Below, piece after piece: positions 44,760-57,155 of a stretch of DNA of 64,000 nucleotides; position 1 is the stretch's first letter, and every line of letters begins with the position of its first letter. The notes under the pieces were generated by a model. The model saw only the letters and a list, made by a program, of their open reading frames with translations. It had not been told where the DNA came from and searched no databases. The stretch lies in NCBI GenBank assembly GCA_907164885.2, contig OU015498.1, positions 124,871,727-124,935,726 of the forward strand, in the 5' to 3' direction. This DNA is from Dolomedes plantarius (lineage: Eukaryota; Arthropoda; Arachnida; Araneae; Dolomedidae). Position numbers and translations under genes: made by a program.

Positions 44760-45482
44760 ATGCGTGCCTTGTGAATCTTCTGTTTTCGAACTGTCGTGCA
44801 GATCGAAGCCTTAAGCCGATTGGACCTATTAGATCAGACAATTTTAAATATGTCTATAAGGAAACTGCTTTAACACATGTAAAAATTATTCAGAATGACG
44901 ACCAAACGAAGTGTGTAACACATTCAGATGTAGATCTCTGTATGTTGGTGGAAGAAATGGAAGCATTAAAACATACTCCTCTATCTTCATGTTTCTAAAA
45001 CCCATAAAAATTCTACAATTCCCTGCTACGAGTAACAGAGCTACTGGCTTTCCAAATGTATTTATATCTTTAAGACTATTTGTAACAATTCCTGTGACGG
45101 TTGCATTGGCAGCTTTTCTAGATTAATTAAAACATACCAGATATCAACAGTATCGGAGTAGAGAATTAAGTCTTGCAACACTTTCTTTAGAACATGAAGA
45201 AATGAAGATAATAAAATTGAATCCAATCATAAATGATTTTGGTGATAAAAAAATTCTAGAAATATTTGTTTGTAGATATTTTTGTTCTGTCAATAAAATC
45301 TTTGTTGTCTAGCTACATTTTAGCTTTTGTTTTTTTATAAATATGCATAAAAAAGTAGGACTGCTTTCCTATTGTTGTCAAGCTTGCATTATATTTTTAT
45401 CATTTAATGCATATTAGTATTTTGAAGGGCCCCGTCGAAAATTCTGCATTTGGGCCCCACAGTGATTAAGGCCGGCCCTTTT
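44760..45482 (+). pseudogene. hAT transposase C-terminal fragment
   Basis: Translation in two frames gives FPNVFISLRLFVTIPVTVALAA, then after a stop and short gap SLATLSLEHEEMKIIKL, the hAT C-terminal dimerisation region (normally ending SxERxFSxL...). The Ser-Glu-Arg core is lost. It ends near 45482 in AAGGGCCGGCCTTAATCACT (minus-strand reading), a common hAT terminus. Deeply degraded. Confidence 0.75.
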
Positions 45483-46237
45483 AAAGGGCAATTCTATTCC
45501 AGCGATATTTGGAGGTGGAAATTGGGGTAAGATAATACTGGAGTTGTCTCTTTTGCAATCATTTTTTCCGTATGGAGGGATACTAAAAATTATTGTCCTT
45601 ATTTAGCATAAATTATTTGTCATTCGTTTTCGAGTTAAGGCCATTTACTTCAGTAATGCAATTTTTATTTTTTATTCATGCTGTTATCGATTTCTGAAAG
45701 GCCATTTGTTTTGTGTTTGCTATTTGTTTTATGATTGCCTTATTTATTAATTTAACTGTCCACGCTTATTATTTTAAATGAGAATAAAACTACCAAAAAA
45801 GATCGCGTCTCTGTTGGCGAAAGAAAAAAGTTAGTAATTGCAAAAACCCAAATGACCAGAAATCTGCATCTATAATAATAATTTTTTGTAAGATCCAGTA
45901 TTTATAGAAACAAATAGGACTCTAAATTTTATGAAGGATTTCTGAAACTCCCTGACATTACTTCGGGAAATAGTACGTAGTATGATACAGGGTTAAAAGT
46001 TTTAAAATACGTTGATTTCATGAAAATAGAAAAGAAAACATGCGATGGTTTTCTTAAAGCCTAAATAGTTAAAACCTTGATAATTTTTTAATGCCTAAAG
46101 AGCGATAAATACTTCTCGTGGATAATGCTCATGGGATGTTGACTATCCCCAACCCCTCATTTCGAGACCTCCCTGTGGCAGCAACCTAAATTACTTCCGA
46201 ATGAGCAAACACTCTTTTGAAGAAGCCGTTCATTATA

Positions 46238-46795
46238 CTTCAACTACAAGCATTATTTTTCTTTGGTGTTATTAGCAATTGCTGATTCACAATATAGCTT
46301 TTTGTATGTAGGTATTGGCTCCTATGGCAAAGATTCGGATAGTTTAATTTTCCAAAATAGCTCTTTCAATAAAAAATTAGAAAGCGGAGGCTTGAAAATT
46401 CCAACAGGTAAACCCCTGCCTGGGATTGATCACCCAGTCCTGCCCTACGTGTTTGTTGGAGATGAAGCATTTTCCATGTCAAGAAATGTTTTGAGACCGT
46501 ACAGCGGTAAATTTTTGTCCCACACAAAAAAGAAAAAATTAACTACCGACTATCTCGAGGTCGACGATCTGTCGAATGTTCGTTTGGAATTTTGAGCAAC
46601 AAATGGCGAATACTACATAGGCCTCTAAACGTGAAACCTGATTTTGCTATAAGCATCATCAAAACGTGTTGTGCCCTTCATAATTATGTTCTCAAAGAGA
46701 TAGATATAAATTTGAAGATACATTATGTATCGAAGGATTTTATGACAGCGGCCAAAATCAAGGATCCCATCAAAATCAAGGAGGGATCAATTTGA
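46238..46795 (+). pseudogene. Harbinger (HARBI1/DDE_4-like) transposase fragment
   Basis: NYKHYFSLVLLAIADSQYSF carries the first catalytic Asp, LPYVFVGDEAFSMSRNVLRP the second. After a frameshift near 46530-46550, RRSVECSFGILSNKWRILHR supplies the catalytic Glu, followed by IIKTCCALHNYV. The N-terminal domain and the partner Myb-like gene are absent. The stop at 46795 is close to the expected family end. Confidence 0.85.
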
Positions 46796-47084
46796 ATCAG
46801 ATCAGAAATACATGGGCGGACTATTTCATTAGTGATGTCGGAAAACTGCCATGGCAAAATGACTGCATTTAACAATAAATGCGAATAGAAAATGCGATAT
46901 TTAAAAAATAACAAATATTTAAAAATTTAATAAATGGAAATTAATAAAAGTTTAATAAATCAAAAAATATGTTTAATTTTTACTTTCTAGCATATTGTTT
47001 AGATTTGTGTTTAATTTTTAATTAAGTTATATACTGCTATGCTCTGCTGTTTTTATCTAATTACATTTGAGAAAACATCAAAAC

Positions 47085-47305
47085 GTGGCGTGGTAACCAT
47101 GCGATTTTGGCGAAATTTTTTGGTTGCCAAGCTGAGGCGATTAAGGCGTCAACGTTGTTGCTCCTGTAAATTCGTGGCGTATTTATCATGTGATTATTTC
47201 GTGACGGATGTATCACGTGCTTTTGACAGGTGATTGATTTTGACCAATTATAAGATTCTTCTTATGTTGAACAATTTTGAATGCGGTGTGTGAGCTTTTA
47301 AAATA
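47085..47305 (+). mobile_element. Unclassified transposon end, second copy
   Basis: Bases 47085-47250 match the reverse complement of about 3186-3355. Past it come three short ATG frames (47306, 47400, 47647) with weakly similar starts such as MASNNIDFKFLVELEMIR and MSDMIEFRLLFKLDFIE. Function unknown. Confidence 0.45.
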
Positions 47306-47994
47306 ATGGTGGATTATAAAGGCAAGTTTAAATTTTGTGCATTATTTGATGTTATCTGATCTGTGTGTTTTTTGGTGCTATGTTCATTTATTGAGTGCAA
47401 TGGCTTCCAATAATATTGATTTTAAGTTCTTGGTTGAACTTGAAATGATTAGGGGAGATGAAAGCAATTGAAAATGTGGTGTCCGATGTAGGCTTAATGG
47501 CTTCTTATTGTATTTGTCGTTAAATTTCGTAACATGTTTGTTGTGTTTACGCGTTTTAGTTTTTGATAACCGGGCGGTTGTCTCTAAATGAGCCACGTGA
47601 AGTTAAATGTTGTTTTGTGTATTTTACAGTGTAGTTTGTGTCCAAAATGAGTGACATGATTGAATTTAGGTTGTTGTTTAAGCTGGATTTTATTGAAAAC
47701 AGGTGTGTAATAGGTTTTGTATGGAGAATTGCCGTTTGCGCCTACGAATTCGTATGACCAGCGTAAGCTTTGTTTTACTGACCGCTACAGCCAGCGGTGC
47801 GTAGCGAAGCCAGCGGCAGCGGCTTTTCTGTAATGTTTTTGGACGAGGGTATCTGAGCGAAGCGAAGATCCCGTGTGCGCTTACGAGTTTCGTAAAGCCA
47901 GCGGTAAGTTTTTTTTCCAAATTATTTGTTGTTTCTTAGTCGCCATTGATGTTTTTGTTTACATTTCGCACTTTAACATGTCCGCGGAGTAGGG

Positions 47995-48085
47995 AAAAGT
48001 TGGCGTCAAAAACTTTTGACGCCATCTTTTCGCCAAATGGCGTCAAAAGGTTTTAGCGCCAACTTGTCGCCAAGGTCGGGGCGTC
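47995..48085. repeat. Cluster of GGCGTCAAAA inverted and direct repeats
   Basis: TTGGCGTCAAAA, TTTTGACGCCA, ATGGCGTCAAAA and related TAGCGCCAA form overlapping short palindromes. This may be the subterminal region of the element that begins at 47085. Confidence 0.6.
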
Positions 48086-48089
48086 TGAA

Positions 48090-48196
48090 AAAGCTGTTCC
48101 ATTAATTGCAAGTAGAATTTTTTTAATAAAAAATTATATATTTTTAAAGTTCTAATGAAAATTTTTTTTCATCTACCTTCCCCAGCATTTAACCTA

Positions 48197-48237
<41 letters not shown>

Positions 48238-50112
48238 CGGATACTTACATATAAATTTATTTTGTTTATTTCGAACCTTTTTTATTAACTTTGTATCTAA
48301 CTATTAAGTAAATTTATTTACTAGTTTATTCAATTTCTTTTGATCAGATTTAATACAAATTTTTCATCTTCTTCTGTATAAATGCGCACTTACGTATAAA
48401 ACTCAAATTAAACAAATGTGTGACGAAATAATTCCAATTGCTGTTTATCTGCAGTCACATGGAGTCTTTTCCGAGACATATCACTTTATTGTTCCCATAG
48501 TAACGATATAGAAATTACAGAAAAATAAAGCAATTTTATTGGCTTATCATTAATTGTTATCAGAAAAAACGTAGTAGCTAGTGGGTGGCGCTTATCCAGA
48601 ATTTGAACGGTGAAAACCTTTTCACTGCTTTCGGAAAAGGTGCCCGAGAGTGCCAATTTAGCTTGCGAACGAGAACAGCTTCCGTGGTGAACCGCATCTC
48701 GAAAGGGGAGAATCTCGAATGCGAATGCTTTTCGTATGGCCCGAGACTAGGCCCGATTGTTTCTGATCTTTAAAGGTAAATAAACTAAAATGTTTTTAAC
48801 CGTCCTCTCAAGAAAGAAAATGAAGCTAATTTCTCATATAAATAGACGCAAAATTCACCAACCTAGTTACGATAAACCATTATCCTTTAGTTTTAAAGTT
48901 AGCGACTCTCAATGAATATGAGGCTTTATCTCTGTAAAATATTGATAATGTCACGGCCCATTACGATGAAAAATAATGTCGCAGAACTGTTTAAGCATGT
49001 AGTGATTACGTGGAATTTTGGAACTCTGAAGTTTTTTAAAAACCTTGTTGCAAGCAAGATATATAGTATTCCTCTTCATCTAAATAATGTATACATGCCA
49101 CCAGTGGTCCGAAACACATAATTTATTTGGGTAAATATAATGAGCTTCTCATAATAGTTTTGGTTTCAAATTTTTAATCAATGTAATTCCACATACGTTT
49201 TATCGTGTCTTAGGTATGAAGTTATTAATAAACTCTGCAATATGCTGCATAGAAGTTAATAAGGAATCGATTTCATAATGACCTATTATTATTATTTTAA
49301 TAGCGTAACTAATTTATACTCATTTAGAATCATCAAATAGTTAATTTTTTCATCATCCTGTTCGCCGTCTTCTTCCAAGAGAATTGTATGCTAAGTAACA
49401 AAGTATATCCTCCTTAAACTGAAAATTTATGTATTTCATCGCTGATCAGGATAAAAAAAATTGTAGAAGAGTTACTCAGTTGTGTGAGAAAGATAGAAAA
49501 TGATTTGCAGTGCATATCTATATTGTATTATCTATGTTTTAAAATGTTTATCCTTCGAAAGCCTTGGTACTCAATTAATGAAACATAAATCTAATGAACA
49601 GAAATGTTTTTTAAATTTTTCTTTGATTACGTAAAAAAAACAAAACCCTTTTTAGAATTTGACGTACTTTTAGTTGTCCTTTTTTTGATGCAGATGAGCG
49701 ATACTATAGATATGTGGAAAGCACTCTACATGGTGATTTTTTTTGCATTTGAACTCTATTGTCTTCAAAAGAGTGTATGTTATATACATTTATACTCAAC
49801 TTTATATTGTGAGTTAATATAACTCTAAATTTTCTGGCATAGCAAATGAATATATGTTTACTCTCAATAGGGTAAGTGGTGGTGAGACGCCTTATAAGAA
49901 GCGATGCCATATTTCCAATATCTCGTGACGTGGAAAAGAGACGGTTATTGTTGAAAGGGTTGGTGGATACACGCGGTCAAAAACTACAGGTTTTTTGGAC
50001 CATAAGACGCATTGGACGATAAGACGTACCTCAAATTTATGGGAGGATTTTTAGAAAAGAATATTTTGTCTTTTGTTAGGCATATAAAGTTATTTTCTAT
50101 TTCTTACTTAAT

Positions 50113-50150
<38 letters not shown>
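48090..50150. other. No gene seen (within intron 1)
   Basis: Contains an AT run at 48202-48234 and sequence resembling the GGACCATAAGAC MITE motif at 49998-50032. Short frames have no recognisable domain. Confidence 0.45.
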
Positions 50151-50153
<3 letters not shown>

Positions 50154-50156
<3 letters not shown>

Positions 50157-50771
50157 TCGAACCTCCATATATCGAACTTCCCTATATCGAAATTTTCTGT
50201 ATATCGAACTCTTAGCAAATCTCCATGTTCATTACATAGAAAAACTGTTTCTATATATCGAAAAAATCTCTATATATCGAAATTTTTTTTTCACGACATA
50301 TTGGGAGATTTTATTCCAATTTAGAATAAAATCTCCTAATTTTTGGCGTTTGAATCAATACGTCGTGGACTTCAATTCGCGGAAAATGTCCCTAATGAAA
50401 TTTTTAATGGACTGAATAAATGCGAGCATTTCTTTGATGAACTTTCCGCAAAACTGGCTATTCAGCAAGATATTCATAGTTTTTTTTTAAAAGAATGTAA
50501 CTGTGATCGCTGTAACCACTGTCTGGATTGTTTTTTAAAAGGTATATAGTACTCAATAAATATTTCATATTAATTCATTTTTTAGTTATTAACTTCCTTT
50601 AATGTGATTTGCATATAAATTAGAAATGGAGTTTCGTATAAGAAAATTAGCTTTAATTTTAATTTTTTAGGAGAATTATGATAAAATTAAGATCTATTCT
50701 ATATATCGAAATTTCTATATATCTAATTTTTTTCCGGCATTTTGCTACTTCGATATATGGAGCTTCGACTG
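50154..50771 (+). mobile_element. Tigger-type short element with transposase tail
   Basis: 618 bp with inverted ends CAGTCGAACCTCCATATATC and its near complement, flanked by TA. A 68-codon frame (50343-50549) reads ESIRRGLQFAENVPNEIFN and KLAIQQDIHSFF, resembling the C-terminal end of Tigger-like transposases, so this is an internal-deletion derivative. Confidence 0.85.
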
Positions 50772-50780
50772 TATATATAA

Positions 50781-51275
50781 CCATACCTCGCTTTACGGCC
50801 TAGATACGTTCTGGAAAAGTTGGCCGTAAAGCGAAAAGCCGTATAACGAATCAATTGTTTTGATACAAACCCATACAAATTCAATTGGATCTGTTTACTT
50901 TTTTTATAAATAATATAGTTTTTAGTTCATAAAGCATTTGATTCTTTTAATTTCCTATAAAAATGCTTACATAAAAATAAAAGTACAAAACAGTGTAATA
51001 ATAAACAGAAATTAAAAAAATAAACATATAAAAAAAAAGAAATTATATGCACATATGTATACATATAATAAAAATATAAAATAAAATGTTTAAAAACTGT
51101 TTTAATCTGATGACGAACATTAACTTGAAGCTATAATATGCTACCATCATCACTTTCCGCTGTTGTGGCCGTATAACGAAACATTGTGGGCCGTAAATCG
51201 AAAACGTGCCATAATTAAAAAAATGCCGTTATAGCGAAATGCCGTATAAAGAGCAGCAGTATAGCGAGGTATAGG
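50781..51275. mobile_element. TIR element with CCATACCTCGCTTTACGGC ends
   Basis: Left end CCATACCTCGCTTTACGGC and right end complementing as ATACCTCGCTATACTGC, with many internal GCCGTATAACGAA motifs. No coding capacity. Style suggests a pogo/Tigger-related MITE. Confidence 0.7.
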
Positions 51276-51285
51276 TGTATGTATG

Positions 51286-51324
<39 letters not shown>

Positions 51325-51352
51325 AAATATTCATTTTATTTAATGTTACCTT

Positions 51353-51418
51353 CGGACCATAAGATGTACCCCAATTTTAAGTCTATTTTTTATGTAAAAA
51401 GGTACATCTTATGGTCCG
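51353..51418. repeat. Perfect inverted repeat CGGACCATAAGATGTACC
   Basis: 18 bp arms separated by 30 bases. The related motif near 49998 suggests a small MITE family. Confidence 0.85.
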
Positions 51419-51419
51419 A

Positions 51420-52776
51420 AAAATACGGTACATATTTGTATCTAGCGTCTTGTATAGCCTATTCTACGTCACTGTCGTACATTTATTTAGTCGATTCGTC
51501 TTAAAAACAGATGCCAATGCAGGGTGTGTTCGCGAGTCCTTCAATATACTGATCGAGCGGGCTCGATATTTGCTCACGCTGTTCAAGAATGAATTTCACA
51601 TGCCTTTTAAGAATTTACTTAAAATGTTCCCAGCCATAAAAAAAAAGACACATATAATTCTGATAATTTTTTTGACAATTATATCTATATGTTTGTTCAA
51701 GACTTCAGTGCGAAAAAAGTAATTTTACTGAAATTTCAAAGCAATAGTTTTATTTGAACAATTTTTTCACTTGATGTCGCAACAATTTTTTCAGAAGCTT
51801 GGCATGTTATTGTTCTTATTAAAAAGACACAAATAATGTAAATAATTCAACACGAAAATACATATAAAGAAGGCATAGACAGCCGAACAAATTAACAGAA
51901 AATCTACCCTAGCGTTGAAAAATTTTAACTTTTCAATAACAGATTGCGCAGTTGCAAAAAATCCTCATACTGAAAACAGACACATATAACTAAAAAGTAA
52001 ATAATTCAACAGAAAAAGATAATTACTAACAGGAAGAATGCAGAAAAAATAAACCGAAATCACGCACTTAGGGCTAAACACACCACAAATGCAAGATTCT
52101 GTAGCAGTAAAATAACTAAACCATATAACGAGGCAACCGACTGGTCTCTTCATCAAGAGGCCTAACCAAATCATTTACCTCAAGGGGGAACTTTCTGAAT
52201 AGGATGCAGGTCTAACCAAAAGATATCCCAAGACCCGAGATCTCCATTGAAACAGATAGTCAAATCAAATGAAAATAAACAGAAATCCTGCACTTAGAGC
52301 TAAACGCACCATAAATGCAAGTAAACATACAATCCTAAAAGAACACAAATAAAAAGACAGAAATAAATAACTCTTATTAAAAGTTTTGACTAAAAAATAA
52401 GGCTACTCGATTTTAGGATGTAAGATTTAACAAGACTCAATTAAACTCAATAGCAATTTTTATTTCGATGTCTGCTTTGCACGATGATTTTCTCATCGTA
52501 ATAGGATAAATTTTATTGTAGTAGAGTTATATCTGTACGCCCCCAATCCCCTGATTTTGATTTCAGAGACTGAGCAGGTACGGTGTACCGTTCAACGTCT
52601 TTTTAACGAAGCTGCGAAAAGAGTGCCAGCGATTATGTGAAGCGGCGTTTTTGTCGACATATAACGATAGAATATTCCCGAAACAAGAGAATGGGTAAAT
52701 TATCTCTGATTCTAAGCTGGGAAACATCGAATTTTCACCCCAAAGATTGAAACCGAAATAAGTAAAAAAGCAAAAA
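51420..52776. other. No further gene seen (5' part of intron 1)
   Basis: A duplicated motif GCACTTAGGGCTAAACACAC / GCACTTAGAGCTAAACGCAC occurs near 52063 and 52290. Otherwise unassigned. Confidence 0.45.
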
Positions 52777-52782
52777 ACTTAC

Positions 52783-52837
52783 CCGAAACTATTAGAAGAC
52801 ATAGCAGAAAAGGGAACGCTAGTTTGAGCGTCCCCAT
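52783..52837 (-). CDS. Giant secreted repeat protein, exon 1 (signal peptide)
   Basis: On the minus strand CAACCATGG at 52841-52833 is a strong start context. The 55 coding bases read MGTLKLAFPFLL, then CLLIVS, plus one extra base, ending at a consensus donor (G|GTAAGT). The leftover G joins the CA at the start of exon 2 to make Ala, giving ...IVSAMHA|EKGD. That is a short basic start, a hydrophobic core and A-x-A before the cut: a textbook signal peptide. No other ATG lies between the predicted transcription start and this one. The alternative candidate at 41792-41739 (MTNFLLVRIILFALLSS) also looks like a signal sequence, but its only GT donor leaves the wrong phase. Confidence 0.85.
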
Positions 52838-52960
52838 GGTTGCACAGATAGCAGATACGATTTGCTGCCTACTGCTTCAAAGAAACGAGTTCCTTGAATA
52901 ACAATACAACAAACCTCAGATCTTCAGATCCTTGTGTCGTCTAGGCCGAAAATCGGAGGT

Positions 52961-52967
52961 ATTTATA
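52961..52967 (-). promoter_or_regulatory. TATA box of the giant gene
   Basis: TATAAAT on the minus strand (within GTATAAATACC). It lies about 125 bases before the ATG, which predicts a transcription start near 52930-52940 and a ~95-base 5' untranslated region. A strong TATA box suits a highly expressed, tissue-specific gene. Confidence 0.7.
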
Positions 52968-52999
52968 CTAAAACCTTACAACTCCCTGCAGTTGCTCAA

Positions 53000-53787
53000 T
53001 ACCAATTTTCTTCCATCTGTGAAAACAAATTAGATATCCCGAGTCAATTCCGTTTGTTGTCTTCCAGAACCACTTAGACTGAAATTGAAGCTTAATGAAT
53101 CACGTTTTGTTTATAGAGGTGAAGTAAATTCGGCATTAATGATTTGTAAATTCATTTGCGAGCCCAAAAATGGAGCACTGCAGTCGACATCAGATTTTCT
53201 ATCGGTTTCTATTTGTCCCCAGAACAGTCCATAGTTATGTCAGAAGTATTTCTATGTTTGCTCTTTGCGTCGTAATATATTGTTTTCTTCTTAAAGCAGA
53301 AAAGTATGCGAGAATTTTTTTTTCTCGGTGTAGATGAAAATTTTACTGTGCTAATGAATGATCTGTTATTGCTACAATGGAAAACTTTGAATTTGCGATT
53401 TTTTAAAATTAAAGTTTTAAATATGGAATTGTTTAAAAATCAAGTATAATTTGTACCTACCTAATGCGTGGACTTTAATTGAAAAGAATGTAAATTTAAC
53501 TGATAAGGCATAAAAAGTAACAACTTAATAATCACGTTATATATATATATACCATACAAATGTAAATTACTTAAATAGGAAACAAAGAATGAGTTAATAA
53601 ATTTTAGGCGCTATGCCGCTCTCAAAAACATTTACGATATAATATATATTTAAAATTAAAATAACCAAAGAGAAAGATGCGACCATTTAATACTCTAATA
53701 ACATATATGAAGGTGTACATTTAAGTACTTTATGTTATTAGAGTATTAAATGATCGCATGTGTCCCTTTGGTTATTTTAATTTTAGA

Positions 53788-53830
<43 letters not shown>

Positions 53831-54244
53831 TACCTACATCTATTTATCTAATCATACTCAAATATATTCGATTAAATATAGGGACTAAATGATTAATTTT
53901 TATTCGATCCTCCCTTCAATATTTTATTAAAATTATCTTGTTTTCAGAATCCAAACGCGTAAGAACCACGCAAATCCCTATCTATGCTTAGGTCTTTAGA
54001 ATAAATATTAAGACTTAATTGATTTCATTCCATTTCTATACATAATCGTACATCTATTAATATAACTGAAATAATGACAAAGGATGACACTATTTTTCTT
54101 TTCTTAATTTCATAAATTTCTGATTAAATTACGACTTTTCGAATATATTATTGTAAATGTGTTTGAAAGTGTTAAAATCACTTAATATTATAAAATTGAC
54201 AAATCGGAGATCAATGAACAGTCATAAAATTGTTGATGTCATTC
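53000..54244. other. Upstream region of the giant gene, no gene seen
   Basis: Holds the foldback at 53651-53785 and an AT run at 53803-53829. Tissue-specific control elements would be expected here but none can be named. Confidence 0.45.
53651..53785. repeat. Foldback with ~55 bp arms
   Basis: TAAAATTAAAATAACCAAAG at the left pairs with its complement at the right end. The arms extend to AATACTCTAATAACATA with only a few mismatches and a ~25-base loop. Confidence 0.88.
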
Positions 54245-54575
54245 TTTTAGAACAGGGGTTCCCAAACATTTGACCTACCGCCCCCTTTTCAGAGAAAAAA
54301 TTACTCACCGCCCCCTTGGAAATTTACCATTCTATGCGAGTAAACAGAGATACAATGACAAATTTTCGGCCTTTTATGTATCTGTTTTCCTACCTATATA
54401 GAACATAGTAAAGAAATATGTTGTAAATAAGACACCTTGAAGTTTGAAATTATAAAATTATTCCTTAAAATCAACCATAGTTACAACCATAGTTAAAATC
54501 AACCATAGTTCGCATTACACACCAAAAATTAAGATGGCAAAGGATAATAATCATTTGATAAAAATAACAGTAAAA

Positions 54576-56100
54576 CTAATGTGTAGGATGAACTTGGTGC
54601 ATAGCAATCAATTTATTTATATTCGGCTCTATTTTAGTCAAATGCATGCTTAAATCACCGCGATCAGTAATTTGCAGTCGTTTCTGTTTTTAATTCACAG
54701 ATTTGTGACCGCACTGAACCCACGTTCCACTAAATATGAGGAAAGAAACGCTATTAAGAATTTTTGTAGACCACAGCTCATAATCCAGGGTAAAGTGTTA
54801 GTATCTCCTTTTGAAGCCAGAACTGTTGATAGCTATGCTTAAATTTTAATTTTAATCCTTCATTTGTTGATACTTCTATTAGTTCTTGTAATTTTACAGA
54901 TTCTTCTGAGTTTGATCCTGAAAAAGGATCCAAAATCCAATCAGGTATGTTCATTTTAAGTATATCTTCAAACCGTTGGTTGAAGTCAGAATGGAGAGGT
55001 TCAAAGTGCTGACAATAGATAAGCATGTCTTCATGTTTTTCTACTGTTGATAAATGTGGAAATTGGCTGAATTCCCCTCTTCCTAAAATTTTTTTGTACA
55101 GTAGAAGTTTTGCCACAAAAGCGAAAATCATAGTTTTTGTTATTATTAAATTCAGCTCATCGCCTTGGAGTTTTTGATTTGCGTCATTGAATTTATTAAA
55201 CAAGTCTGTCAAATAGGCTATGTCATTTTTGGAATCGATTAAGTTGACTCGTAAATTATCATATTGTTTTCTAAGAACTCTAGCACTGAGTCAAAGAGTT
55301 TATAAAATCGATCCAAACAGGCACCTTTTGACAGCCAACGAACTTCTGTATGAAGCAGCAAGCGATTGAATTCTGCATAGTTTTCAATGCAAAGTTGTCC
55401 AAACAATCTGTCATTCAATGCGTTGCATCTGATTTTGTTGACTGCTTGAATAACATGCTGCAATGACCTATGCAGACGTTCATTCAGATTTTTGTTAACT
55501 AAATTTTGCCGATGAATGACGCAGTGCACGGCAAATACATTCGGAACCGCTCTTTTTAAGTATGCAAGAAAACCCCTGTAGCCTCCTATTATCGCTGGAG
55601 CATCATCAGTAGCAACTGATGAGATATTTCTGAGGGGGATTTCTTTTTCTATGAAAAACTCTTCCAATGCATGAAATATTGATTCTCCCTTGGTATCAGT
55701 TTGCAAATAATAATTCTTAACATATTTTTTGTTCTTGTATGAATCGCACGTATGCTAAAATTAAGGCCTCATTTCCTGGCAAAGTTGACTCATCAAGCTG
55801 AATAGAGAACTGGGATATTTTTAAATACTCACATAATGAGTCTTCAACATCTTGAGCCATTTCATCAATTCTTCTTTGGACTGTATTATTGCTCAATCAA
55901 ATTTTCTTTGTAATTTCAGAAACTGTCTTGTGTAGCATAGTGCGTATTACTTCAGATATAGCAAGTAGAATTAGTTCTTCCCCAATAGTATACAGTTTTC
56001 CCGATTTAACAGTCATTAGAGAAATATTACATGAAGTACGTAACCCTTTGGATTCTACTGAGAAGACTTTTGCTAATGTCGACTTTCTAAAAAAAATTTA
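54576..56100 (-). pseudogene. ZBED/SCAND3-like hAT transposase (broken)
   Basis: On the minus strand the conserved hAT order is readable across several frames: GKLYTIGEELILLAISEV (about 56000), NTVQRRIDEMAQDVEDSL, FSIQLDESTLPGNEAL with the first acidic site, TKGESIFHALEEFF, VHCVIHRQNLVNKNL, LLLHTEVRWLSKGACLDRFY, GDELNLIITKTM, and the tail RGDLSMHLTKIEPNINKL ending near 54576. The His-Arg-Gln and W-x-S-K-G blocks identify the ZBED5/SCAND3 group. Frameshifts near 55235 and 55710 and upstream stops break it, and the BED zinc finger is not visible. Confidence 0.88.
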
Positions 56101-56109
56101 ATTCATTGC

Positions 56110-57155
56110 TTTAAAATTAGATAAGGTTTTATCTTTCTTATCAGCATGTACTTTTTCAAATGTTCTAGTAATCTTGATGCCTTTATCGCTAAAATATAAA
56201 ACAACATTTTCAAGGAATGAATTAATATTAAAAAGGATTTAATAGTCTTAATTTAATTTTCCCTTCTTTGAAGAATTATTCCTTATTAACGCAAAACTTA
56301 TTTTACAATTAACACAGATTATTTGATAGATATAAATAGAATGGCGTAACTATAAATTTTAGGCAGTTGCACGAAAAGTCAGTATTCTCCACTTCTAACT
56401 CTGCACTTAGATAAAGAAAAAAACTACAAAAAGGAAAAATAAAATTAAAAACAAATTAAAAAATCCACAAAACCTAATTGGAGACTAGTTAATATGTGAG
56501 CCATACAGAAAATACTCAGAGAAAAAGAACTTCAAGTTATCGCTTGTCTCTCCTACGATATTGGTAAAGGATTATGGTAAAGGAGTTGTACATCAGCAAT
56601 GTATAATTCGGAACTGGCAGCACGATCAGGAAAAACAAAGATGGTGTGCTTCCTTACGGATGGTATTCATCGAAACAACACTCCCGGATGCATGTTGGAA
56701 CTCCTGAAGTATGTGGGCCATCGGTTGGGTGTGGTTCTTTCGAATTTCTCTGGACAGCACCCGTCAGTCTCTATCTCCCAGTTTCGTGGGTCTGCCGACT
56801 CGGGGCACCTTCTGACAATCACCGCACACCTTCCACTGCTGAATCAAATAGGTCCGATTTTGCGTAATTCAGCTAGCTAGATATGCCCCTTGACTAACTA
56901 ACCAATGGCGCAATAGTCCATAGATATGTCCCTTAAGGATCGCCCATTTCTGTGATACCCGACGATTACACATTTTTCGAAATCAGATAACTCTGCACTT
57001 AGCGGCATCTTGCATGTGACTAATGCCAATGTTGTTTCCTACACGATATTTAACGGCGGAGGGCGTGACGTATATCAGGACCGCAGATATCGTCATTTGT
57101 ACGGTTGTCCAAATACATATTGGTGTGTGAAAATATATATATATATATATATATA
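56110..57155. other. Interior of the hAT element, no further gene seen
   Basis: A 93-codon frame at 56599-56880 has no recognisable domain. An AT run ends the stretch. Confidence 0.45.

Noticed and set aside
48585..48780. Possible 5' exon ending in a GTAAAT donor
   Set aside because: A GC-richer stretch with a donor-like end, but no TATA, start context or downstream coding exon could be tied to it.
51411..51722. 103-codon frame with a hydrophobic C-terminal end
   Set aside because: It begins inside a MITE inverted repeat and shows no family motif; no supporting splice or promoter signals.
56599..56880. 93-codon frame as a host gene
   Set aside because: No recognisable domain, and it lies inside the hAT element among decayed sequence.
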